Shown: positions 1 through 6,580 of the stretch, piece after piece
Layout: each line of letters starts with the position of its first letter
Numbering within the stretch: position 1 is the first letter of the stretch
Source of the DNA: Xanthobacteraceae bacterium
Lineage (GTDB): Bacteria > Pseudomonadota > Alphaproteobacteria > Rhizobiales > Xanthobacteraceae
Assembly: GCA_030036975.1 (NCBI GenBank)
Contig: JASHSE010000443.1
Span: 1-9,118, forward strand
Direction: 5' to 3'
DNA: 9,118 nucleotides
Notes under the pieces: generated by a model
Databases searched by the model: none
Seen by the model: only the letters and a program-made list of their open reading frames with translations
Told to the model about the DNA's origin: nothing
Translations under genes and position numbers: made by a program

Positions 1-1294
1 TTGGCAACGAATGCTTCGCCCGCAGCAAGCAGGCCCGTCGCTTGAATTTGAGCCAGGCGACGCGAATATTGCTCCAACCGCCGTAGTGCCCGATCGTTTC
101 GTCGACCTTGCGCTGCCAGTTGAATCGTCGAGCGACAAACCGGGGACCGTGCACGCGGGCGTCTTGCCGCAGCAGCGGATCGGCCAGCACCGCCGCAACC
201 GCGTTGGCCAGCCGCGCGGCATCGCGGCTCTCGACGATAACGCCGGTCAAGCCATCGAGGATGGTTTCTCGGGTGCCGCCGACGTCCGGCGTGACCACGG
301 GCACTCCGGCAGCCTGGGCTTCGATCAAGACATTTGGCGTGCCTTCGTAATGCGACGTCATCAGGAACACGTCGAGGCAGCCATAAATGGCGCCGATGTC
401 GATCGTGGCACCGCGCAGTACGAGGCGCTGCGATAGGCCCATTTGCTCGAGCTTGACTGCAACATGCTCGGAAAGCGGGCCATATCCGGCAAGCACGAAC
501 CAGACATCCGGACGGTCGGCGGCAATGAGGCGAGCGGTGTCGAGCCAAAGATCCGGATCCTTCTCGGGCGCAAAGCGCATGATGGCGCCGACCGTCGGCG
601 CGTCGGGCGGGATGCCGAGGCGCTGCCGGCATGCTTTGGCCTCTTCCGCGGTGCGAACCCGCATACTGTCGGGGACAAAGCCGTTACGCAGCAGCTTGAC
701 CGTGCCGCGTGGAATTTCCAGCCATTGCTCGAGATTTTGCGCATTGACGGCGCTGATGTTGAGCAGTTGGACGTTCGCGCTGCTTAACAGCCTGCGGTAG
801 GCTTCGTAGTAAAGCGCCGCTTCCGGCTGGTTTTGCTGGAGCGGCGGTACGTTGACGAGTTGGATTACAATCTTGCGCACGTCAAGCGACACGGCGACAA
901 GACCTCCGATCACGCTCGAAGGCTCCGACCAACAATGAACGATCGAGGGCTGGAAGCGGCGAATCGCCTGTTCGAGGGCCCGGCCCAAGTGGACAACGTT
1001 GAGGTGCTGCAGGATCGGCGTGAACCGTGCCAGGCCATGCGGGTCGCGGCCGTCCGGCGGCGGCAAACGCGTGTCGCCAAAGTCGCGGGCACAGCTCGTG
1101 CTGATCGGGAGTGCGGCGAATTCGGCTTCGAAGCCGGTGTCGCCGCTCGGTCCAACGTCGAGCTTGAAAATCTCGATGACATAGCCCCAGTCCAGGAGGC
1201 CGCGAGCGGTCGCCAGCAATTGTCGTTCGCAACCACCCCGGGCGAGCACGGAAATGACCATGAGTACGCGTCTAAAGGGCGGACGAGCGGGCAT
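1..1294 (-). CDS. Glycosyltransferase, family 4-like (GT-B fold), 3' end outside the window
   Basis: The reverse strand is open from an ATG at 1294 to the left edge (431 codons, no stop), so the C-terminus is missing. An in-frame TGA lies five codons upstream, so ATG 1294 (MPARPPFRRVLMVISVL) is the earliest start; a second ATG at 1261 is possible, but the RRVLMVIS beta strand favours the longer form. The N-terminal half has the ARGGCERQ glycine-rich loop (18-25), typical of retaining GT4 enzymes. The C-terminal half has GAIMRFAPEKDPDLW (236-250) with R240 and K245 placed like the nucleotide-sugar phosphate-binding Arg/Lys, VLAGYGPL (267-274), and an intact E-x7-E motif (E317, E325) followed by AAGVPVVTPDVGGTRE. 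By family it should move a sugar from a nucleotide donor to a lipid or glycan acceptor at the cytoplasmic face of the membrane. Donor, acceptor and pathway cannot be told from here. No clear Shine-Dalgarno is visible. Confidence 0.9.
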   Translation of the reverse strand, partial: MPARPPFRRVLMVISVLARGGCERQLLATARGLLDWGYVIEIFKLDVGPSGDTGFEAEFAALPISTSCARDFGDTRLPPPDGRDPHGLARFTPILQHLNVVHLGRALEQAIRRFQPSIVHCWSEPSSVIGGLVAVSLDVRKIVIQLVNVPPLQQNQPEAALYYEAYRRLLSSANVQLLNISAVNAQNLEQWLEIPRGTVKLLRNGFVPDSMRVRTAEEAKACRQRLGIPPDAPTVGAIMRFAPEKDPDLWLDTARLIAADRPDVWFVLAGYGPLSEHVAVKLEQMGLSQRLVLRGATIDIGAIYGCLDVFLMTSHYEGTPNVLIEAQAAGVPVVTPDVGGTRETILDGLTGVIVESRDAARLANAVAAVLADPLLRQDARVHGPRFVARRFNWQRKVDETIGHYGGWSNIRVAWLKFKRRACLLRAKHSLP

Positions 1295-1652
1295 GATGCA
1301 GTCGATTCAGGAAGTCTGTTCTGGAAATGCGATGCGAAGCTCGGGAAAGCACCGGGAGCAGACTAACCCTCCGCCATACCGACGCTCAAGCGCGCCTCGA
1401 CCCGCGGTGTTCTCGATGTGGACAAGAACGTCGGTCCCGAAATCGGCCGCTGGCGACATAGAATAGCCCGGAAGCCGGCGCACAGGCCGCAACCGGGGGC
1501 GTGTGGCGCTCCCTCCGCGGGCGGGCGGCGCTCGGCAGCGCCCGGTGGTGTTGGAAGACCCTGTAGCAGCGAACGTGCAAAGCACCGCGGCCTGGCTTAG
1601 GCTTGGCCGGTAAGTACGGGAGTTCGTACCGACAAGGGTGCGCGGAGACGCC
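1295..1652. other. Divergent intergenic region between the glycosyltransferase and AsmA genes
   Basis: This 358-base gap must hold the promoters of both divergent genes, but I see no convincing -35/-10 pair. Two small hairpins are visible: GGCGCT/AGCGCC (1527-1532 and 1537-1542, 4-nt loop), and GTACG/CGTAC (1614-1618 and 1625-1629) about 24 bases before the AsmA start. Neither is followed by a T run, so neither looks like an intrinsic terminator. Open frames crossing the gap have no recognisable protein character. Confidence 0.5.
1644..1647 (+). promoter_or_regulatory. Shine-Dalgarno GGAG that decides the AsmA start
   Basis: GGAG lies five bases before the GTG at 1653. The in-frame GTG at 1638 has only AAGG directly touching it, too close to work as a ribosome binding site. 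This favours 1653, which gives an N-terminus starting MQTTLLGLAIAI. Confidence 0.6.
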
Positions 1653-4600
1653 GTGCAGACGACGCTGCTCGGATTGGCAATCGCGATCATCCTGGCGCTC
1701 GTTGCGGCGCTGGTGGCGCCGCTCGTGGTCGATTGGAATCATTATCGTGCCGCGATCGAGAGCGAGGCGAGCCGGCTCACTGGGCTCGCCGTCCACGTCG
1801 ACGGTGCGATCGACGCGCGGCTGTTGCCGTCGCCCTCGATCACGTTGCGCGACGTCGCTGTCGGCGAGCCGGGCCAGGCGCCGCAACTGCGCGCCGGCAT
1901 GCTCAAGCTCGAACTGGCGCTGGGGCCGTTGCTGCGCGGCAAGGTGCAGGCTTCCGAGCTGCGCCTGATCGGGCCGCAGCTTCGCCTCACGATCGATCGC
2001 TCCGGCGCGCTCGACCTGCCGAAACTGTCGCCGGCCTTCCGCCCCGAAGCGCTGTCGATCTCGCGCTTTGCCATCGAGGACGGCCGCGCGGTGCTCAGCG
2101 ACGCCGCGTCCGGCGCGCGGTTTGCATTGAAAAAACTTGACTTCGACGGCGATGTCCGCTCGTTCGCCGGCCCGTTCAGCGGCGAAGGCGGCGCGGTGGT
2201 CGGCGACGCGCTGTACGGCTATCGCATCGTTGGCACCGCTGTCGATGGCGGCGGCGGGATAAAACTGCGGCTCAACGTCGATCCGACGGACCGGCCGCTG
2301 ACCAGCGTGTTCGACGGCACTCTCTCCTTCGATCGCGGCGTGCCGCACTTCGACGGTACCATGGCCCTGGCGCGCCCGGTCGGCGCTACGCTCGCCAACG
2401 GCCAGCGCGTGGTCAGCGAGCCGTGGCGCGCCACGGCCGCGCTGCGCGCCGATCCGGCTGGCGCAGCGCTGAAGGACGTGGCGATCCATTACGGGCCGGA
2501 CGAACGCGCCGTCGTGTTCGGCGGCACCGCCGACCTGACGTTCGGGCCGCAGCCGCACCTGAACGCCGATCTCGCGGCCATGCAGGTCAACCTCGACCGC
2601 GCCATGGCCGATCCGGATCTCACTGATCGGCCGCCGCTCGTCGCGCTGCGCAACGTGTTGCAGGCGTTCGCCGCTGACGCCAAGCTGCCGTTGCCGGCGC
2701 GGTTCGGGCTCTCGATCGGGGCGCTCACTGTCGGCGCCACCACGATCGAGTCGCTGCATGGCGCGCTCGACTTCGATCGGTCGGGTTGGCGCCTCGACGG
2801 CGTGCAGTTTCACGCGCCCGGCATGACCGAGGTGAATCTGAGCGGGCGGTTTTCCGGCACGCCGCAGGGCTTTGCCTTCCACGGCCCCGCCGCGCTCACG
2901 TCGGCCGATGCCGGTATGCTGGCAGCGTGGCTCGATGGGCGCGACACCGACCACGCCGCCGGCGCGGCGAGGGCGCTCACCGCCAACGGCGATGTGACGA
3001 TCGCCAGCGATCGGATCGCGGTCGACAAGCTGAACGCGACGCTCGATGGCGAACAGGTCGACGGACGCTTCGCCTATAGTTGGCCGGCGGACAAGCGCCC
3101 GGCGCAGCTCGATGCCGATCTGCGCGCCGCGGACCTCGATCTCGACGCGATTCGGACCTTTGTCGCCTCGGCGCTGGGCGGTGACGGACTGGCGTTGCCG
3201 CAGGAGGTTACGCTCGCGCTCGATATCGGCCGCGCCAGTTTCGCCGGCGTCGAGGCAAAGTCGATCGTCACGCAGCTGAAATTCGACGCCGGCAGGCTGC
3301 AGATCGATCGGCTGTCGATCGGCGATTTGGGCGGTGCCAAGCTCGATATCGGCGGCCGGATCGACGAACTGTCGTCGCGGCCGCGCGGCCAGGTCACGCT
3401 CGATCTCGACGCCGGCGCGCTCGACGGCTTGAGCAACATCGCGGCGAAATTCGCGCCGCGGGCCGCGGCGCCGTTGCGCCGGCTCGCCGGCCGCTTGGCG
3501 CCCGCCAAGGTGCACGCGGTGCTCAATGTCGGGCACGCAGCGAGCGGCGGCAGCACCGCTGCGCTTTCGGTCAACGGCGATCTCGCCGCCATGCGGCTTG
3601 CCATAACGGGCAAGGCGAACGGCGAGCTTTCCCATCTCGGCGCCGCAGCGATGCAGGTCGACGGCCGGATCGACGCCGACGACGGCAGCGCGCTGGTGGC
3701 GCTGCTCGGACTTGATCGCGTGATCGCGGTCGATCAGCTGCCGGGGCAGTTGACCCTTACGGCTGCGGGACCGCTCGGCGGCGACATCCGCGTCGACGGC
3801 AAAGTCGGCGCCAGCGGCTTGGATGCCGCGGTGCACGGTACGCTGCGCGTCGCCGGCGATTGCAAGCCCTCGGCGCAGCTACAGGTGCAGGCCGCCGCCG
3901 GCGATTTGCGGCCACTGCAGCAGACCATGACGGGACAGCCCACCCTCGCCGTTCCGGTCTCAGCAAAGGCGGCGCTCGCGGTCGACGGCAGCAAACTCTC
4001 GTTCACCGACATCGCGGGCCGCGTTGGCAAAGCTTCGGTGCATGGGCGGCTTGCCGTCGATCTGGTCAGTCCGATTGCCATTGACGGCCGCATCGATGCC
4101 GACACCGCCGACGCGCCGGAGCTTTTTGCCATGCTGCTCGGGTTGCCGCGCAACAGCGGCGGCACCGCCGCATGGTCGGGCAGCACGATCGGCGCCGGCG
4201 CGTTCGGTGCGATGAACGGCGCTGTGGTGTTCAAGTTCGACAGCGCGTCTTTCACGCCGTCGCTGGTCATGCGCGATGTCGGCGGCGTGGTGCATTTTCA
4301 ACGCGGTGCGATCAGCATCGACGATATCGGCGGCAACTTCGGCGGCGGACGCTTAAGCGCTGCGCTGGCGTTTCGCCGCAATGCCGACGTGCTGACCGCG
4401 CACGCGAAAGCCGCGGTCACCGATGCCTCCGCCGCGGCGCTGTTAGGCCCGGCGATGAATATCGCCGGCGGACAGCTCGGCCTGACGCTCGAGGGCGATG
4501 GCCTCGGCACGACGCCGGCCGCGCTCGTCGGCTCGTTGCACGGCACCGCAACGGTGACGCTCAAGGATGCGCAGTTCGCCGGCCTCGATGCCGCGGCGTT

Positions 4601-5276
4601 CACGGCGGCGTTGCAGGCCGCCGGCGAGACCGCTCCGATCGATATGAATAAAGTGCAAGCCGCCGTCGCGGCCGCGTTGGCCAACGGCCACGTCGCGGTG
4701 CCGGCCGCCAATGCCGCCGTGCCGATCGCCGGCGGAGCCGTCAATCTCAATCACGTGGTGCTGCAGGCCGCGCACGGCGCCGAGCTGGCGCTCGACGGCA
4801 GCGTCGACCTCGGCGCTGCGGCGATCGATGCACGGTTGACGCTGTCGCAAGCGCCGCCGGCCAAGGCGCTGATCGCCGCGCGGCCGGAACTCGCCGTCAC
4901 CATCAAGGGACCGCTCGGCGCGCCGAAGCGCGCGCTCGACACGTCGGCGCTGACCAGCTGGCTGACGCTGCACGCGACCGAGCTGCAGACCCGCCGCATC
5001 GAAGCAATCGAGGCGAACCGCCAGCAAGGGGCCGTCGCCCAGGCGCCGCATCCGGACGCGCCGGATCTGCGCTTGCCGCCGGCCGGCGGCGTGGTCGAAT
5101 CGGCGGTGCCGGCGAATGGCTCAGCTGTATCTACGGCACGTACGCTGGAGCGGCTGCAGCCGCTCGCCGCGCCGCCGCTCGTTCCGGACGGCAATCATCC
5201 GGCTTCCGGCAGTGCCGCGCCGCCGCCAGCGGCGCCGATCCGCTCGCTGCTCAATAATATCTTTCGCACCGACTGA
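1653..5276 (+). CDS. AsmA family protein, large rhizobial type
   Basis: GTG start at 1653, chosen over GTG 1638 because of the Shine-Dalgarno spacing; TGA ends at 5276; 1207 residues. Residues 4-24 form one hydrophobic helix (LLGLAIAIILALVAALVAPL) followed by VDWNHYR, the usual signal-anchor start of AsmA proteins. Next comes the AsmA N-terminal pattern (LTGLAVHVDGAIDARLLPSPSITLRDVAVG). The long middle is made of alternating beta-strand-like stretches of the 'LDLDAG, GRL, DGRI' kind, as expected for the repeating beta-groove of AsmA-like proteins. Near the C-terminus is PKRALDTSALTSWLTLHATE, which I recognise from rhizobial members, then a Pro/Ala-rich tail ending NNIFRTD. By family it is anchored in the inner membrane with its bulk in the periplasm, and AsmA-like proteins are linked to outer-membrane lipid homeostasis and phospholipid transport. 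It is about twice the length of E. coli AsmA (617). It converges on the RHH gene with 19 bases between stops. Confidence 0.9.
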   Translation: MQTTLLGLAIAIILALVAALVAPLVVDWNHYRAAIESEASRLTGLAVHVDGAIDARLLPSPSITLRDVAVGEPGQAPQLRAGMLKLELALGPLLRGKVQASELRLIGPQLRLTIDRSGALDLPKLSPAFRPEALSISRFAIEDGRAVLSDAASGARFALKKLDFDGDVRSFAGPFSGEGGAVVGDALYGYRIVGTAVDGGGGIKLRLNVDPTDRPLTSVFDGTLSFDRGVPHFDGTMALARPVGATLANGQRVVSEPWRATAALRADPAGAALKDVAIHYGPDERAVVFGGTADLTFGPQPHLNADLAAMQVNLDRAMADPDLTDRPPLVALRNVLQAFAADAKLPLPARFGLSIGALTVGATTIESLHGALDFDRSGWRLDGVQFHAPGMTEVNLSGRFSGTPQGFAFHGPAALTSADAGMLAAWLDGRDTDHAAGAARALTANGDVTIASDRIAVDKLNATLDGEQVDGRFAYSWPADKRPAQLDADLRAADLDLDAIRTFVASALGGDGLALPQEVTLALDIGRASFAGVEAKSIVTQLKFDAGRLQIDRLSIGDLGGAKLDIGGRIDELSSRPRGQVTLDLDAGALDGLSNIAAKFAPRAAAPLRRLAGRLAPAKVHAVLNVGHAASGGSTAALSVNGDLAAMRLAITGKANGELSHLGAAAMQVDGRIDADDGSALVALLGLDRVIAVDQLPGQLTLTAAGPLGGDIRVDGKVGASGLDAAVHGTLRVAGDCKPSAQLQVQAAAGDLRPLQQTMTGQPTLAVPVSAKAALAVDGSKLSFTDIAGRVGKASVHGRLAVDLVSPIAIDGRIDADTADAPELFAMLLGLPRNSGGTAAWSGSTIGAGAFGAMNGAVVFKFDSASFTPSLVMRDVGGVVHFQRGAISIDDIGGNFGGGRLSAALAFRRNADVLTAHAKAAVTDASAAALLGPAMNIAGGQLGLTLEGDGLGTTPAALVGSLHGTATVTLKDAQFAGLDAAAFTAALQAAGETAPIDMNKVQAAVAAALANGHVAVPAANAAVPIAGGAVNLNHVVLQAAHGAELALDGSVDLGAAAIDARLTLSQAPPAKALIAARPELAVTIKGPLGAPKRALDTSALTSWLTLHATELQTRRIEAIEANRQQGAVAQAPHPDAPDLRLPPAGGVVESAVPANGSAVSTARTLERLQPLAAPPLVPDGNHPASGSAAPPPAAPIRSLLNNIFRTD

Positions 5277-5295
5277 AGTGTTCCGCGGTTTGTTG

Positions 5296-5586
5296 CTATT
5301 TCAGTCGCGCGGCCGCGGAGGCGCTCGTCGCCGTTTGGCCGCGTCCGTGTTCGTGCTCGCCGTCTCCGCCTGTCGCCGCGCGAAAGTGGTCGAGTACGAA
5401 CAGGCGGATCGCTGACGACAGGTTGCCGTGCTGCCGACCCGCATCGATAGTCGCCACGAGCTCGGCGACAGTGCTGCCGCGGCTGGCGGCGATGTCCTTG
5501 AGCGCCGCCCAGAACGCATCTTCGATGCTGACGCTGGTCTTGTGCCCGGCGATCACGATCGAGCGCTTGACGATCGGCGACGTCAC
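5296..5586 (-). CDS. Ribbon-helix-helix domain protein (RHH_4 type)
   Basis: GTG start at 5586, TAG at 5298-5296, 96 residues. The start overlaps the DUF4169 stop as GTGA, a 4-base overlap that suggests translational coupling. Residues 7-21 (KRSIVIAGHKTSVSI) form the DNA-contacting beta strand, 22-36 (EDAFWAALKDIAASR) the first helix, and 38-70 (STVAELVATIDA, then GNLSSAIRLFVLDHF) the second helix region; this matches the small alphaproteobacterial RHH_4 family. The last 25 residues are Gly/His/Ala-rich and look disordered. By fold it should be a dimeric DNA-binding protein, but it has no toxin partner and its target is unknown. It is probably part of the core neighbourhood fumC - DUF4169 - RHH seen in related genomes (from memory, not checked). 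Confidence 0.85.
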   Translation of the reverse strand: MTSPIVKRSIVIAGHKTSVSIEDAFWAALKDIAASRGSTVAELVATIDAGRQHGNLSSAIRLFVLDHFRAATGGDGEHEHGRGQTATSASAAARLK

Positions 5587-5771
5587 GATTCGTCCTCGCC
5601 TTCAATGCGGTGGCGATCAAGGTCTCGCTCGGCTTTTTCATCGTGCAACCGTTGCAGCGCCTGTTCGGCTTTGCTCCGACCATGCGCCAGCCGCCGCTGC
5701 GCCGCCTCCTGCTCGGCTTGCCGCCGCCTGGCTTGCTTGCGCGCAAGGCGAAGGTTGACGATGTCTGCCAT
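5583..5771 (-). CDS. DUF4169 family small protein
   Basis: ATG at 5771, TGA at 5585-5583, 62 residues. The start MADIVNLRLARKQARRRQAEQ and the later GRSKAEQALQRL..DRHRIEGEDE match the DUF4169 pattern, and 60-70 residues is the usual length. The protein is almost entirely charged and Ala-rich, probably one long helix or coiled coil, with no membrane segment. Function is unknown. It overlaps the RHH gene by 4 bases downstream. Only 23 bases separate it from the antitoxin gene upstream. The ribosome site is weak (GGA about 8 bases before ATG). Confidence 0.85.
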   Translation of the reverse strand: MADIVNLRLARKQARRRQAEQEAAQRRLAHGRSKAEQALQRLHDEKAERDLDRHRIEGEDES

Positions 5772-5794
5772 TGCAAAATCCGTAAGGGTCGTCG

Positions 5795-6082
5795 TCAGAC
5801 CCTGCGCCGTTTCTCGGCTCTTTTTCTGTAATTCGCCGGTATCTCATCGCCAGGCCGAGGAGCTTCACCACCCTTTCGCCGCATCAGCCGATCGAAAGCC
5901 GCAAAATTCGCCCGCTCGGCACGTTTAGCAAAATAGTCTGCCGTTTTCAGCACTGCGAGCTTCTCCGCGACCGCGCTGACAATAAACTGATTGAGTGTTG
6001 TGCCGTCCTCGCGAGCAACCTCCTCCACGGCACGCTTGAGCGAAGCCGGCAGGCGGAGGGCATAATTGCTATTCGTCCGCAT
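5795..6082 (-). CDS. RHH antitoxin of a PIN toxin pair
   Basis: ATG at 6082, TGA at 5797-5795, 95 residues. Residues 6-12 (NYALRLP) form an RHH beta strand, 14-27 (SLKRAVEEVAREDG) helix 1, and 28-45 (TTLNQFIVSAVAEKLAVL) helix 2; the start is close to the HicB/Arc-type antitoxin N-terminus. The C-terminal half (KTADYFAKRAERANFAAFDRL..) is charged and is probably the segment that grips the toxin. The ATG directly follows the TAA of the PIN gene, and a strong AGGAGG lies inside the end of the PIN gene. The partner, the RHH fold and the abutting genes together support an antitoxin that binds its own operator. The toxin gene comes first, the less common order. Confidence 0.85.
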   Translation of the reverse strand: MRTNSNYALRLPASLKRAVEEVAREDGTTLNQFIVSAVAEKLAVLKTADYFAKRAERANFAAFDRLMRRKGGEAPRPGDEIPANYRKRAEKRRRV

Positions 6083-6499
6083 TTAATTCCTCCTCAGAAT
6101 GTCGGCTGGCATGAGAATCTCAATTCCGAAGTCGCGGGCGACGTTCGCGAAATCACGTGCATTAAACGTCGCGATCGCATTGGCGTGTCCGTTCACCGCA
6201 GCTTCGAGAACCATGTCATCATCGGGGTCCTTCAATCGTGGACGCCACAGGAAATGGGCCTCCACAGGTTCGGCGACCGCAGCAAGCACGTCGAGCGCGA
6301 CGGCGGCATCGAGCAGCGTCATCTCCGCCTTCGCGAGATGCTCAGGCCGCGTCAGGACTGCCTCATATTCTACAAACAACGCCACCGTTGCGACCATCGT
6401 GAGCTGTCTCCGGCGAATCAACCGCACCAGCTCTGCGGCTGCACCTGCTCGGCTGCAGAATGCCGCGATGAGGACATTCGTATCCAGGACCAGCCGCAT
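6083..6499 (-). CDS. PIN-domain toxin (putative toxin-antitoxin RNase, PIN family)
   Basis: ATG at 6499, TAA at 6085-6083, 138 residues, the usual size for this family (COG1569-like). Acidic residues in PIN positions are present: D6 in MRLVLDTNVLIAAF, E44/E46 in LFVEYEAVL, D93-D95 in KDPDDDMVLEAA, and D116 in TFNARDF. The fold is a Mg2+-dependent ribonuclease; related toxins cut tRNA, rRNA or mRNA, and the target here is unknown. The catalytic set looks intact, so this is probably a working toxin. No AGG-type ribosome site precedes the ATG, consistent with low or near-leaderless translation. It lies 81 bases downstream of fumC and abuts the antitoxin. The DNA appears less G+C-rich than the flanking fumC and asmA, suggesting transfer as a module. 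Confidence 0.88.
   Translation of the reverse strand: MRLVLDTNVLIAAFCSRAGAAAELVRLIRRRQLTMVATVALFVEYEAVLTRPEHLAKAEMTLLDAAVALDVLAAVAEPVEAHFLWRPRLKDPDDDMVLEAAVNGHANAIATFNARDFANVARDFGIEILMPADILRRN
6089..6094 (-). promoter_or_regulatory. Strong Shine-Dalgarno of the antitoxin gene
   Basis: AGGAGG on the minus strand sits six bases before the antitoxin ATG (6082), inside the last codons of the PIN gene. The PIN gene itself has no visible Shine-Dalgarno, so the antitoxin should be translated more strongly than the toxin. Confidence 0.7.
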
Positions 6500-6508
6500 A
6501 TCACGGGT

Positions 6509-6537
6509 AATATGCCCTTTCGCTGGAGATTTAGCAA
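6509..6537 (-). promoter_or_regulatory. Candidate promoter of the toxin-antitoxin pair
   Basis: On the minus strand TTGCTA (6537-6532) and CATATT (6514-6509) are separated by 17 bases, 4 of 6 matches each to the sigma-70 consensus. It lies in the only A+T-rich stretch between fumC and the PIN gene. Transcription would begin only a few bases before the PIN ATG. The -10 overlaps an imperfect palindrome, GGGTAATATGCCC (6505-6517), which could be an RHH operator. This is inference from motif matching only. Confidence 0.3.
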
Positions 6538-6580
6538 TCCTGAAGTCGTAGGTGACTGCTTTGGCGCTATGCCGCAGTGC

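Noticed and set aside
11..1366. Plus-strand open frames over the first 1.3 kb
   Set aside because: The minus strand carries a continuous glycosyltransferase with E-x7-E and donor-site motifs; these are its shadows.
1386..3836. 816-codon open frame on the minus strand, antisense to the AsmA gene
   Set aside because: It lies wholly in the shadow of a well-supported gene in high-G+C DNA, its product is Arg/Gly/Ala-rich with no family pattern, and it runs through the upstream gap. A by-product of codon bias.
5277..5295. Two-way terminator between the converging AsmA and RHH genes
   Set aside because: The 19-base gap has CCGCGG but no clear hairpin with a T run on either strand.
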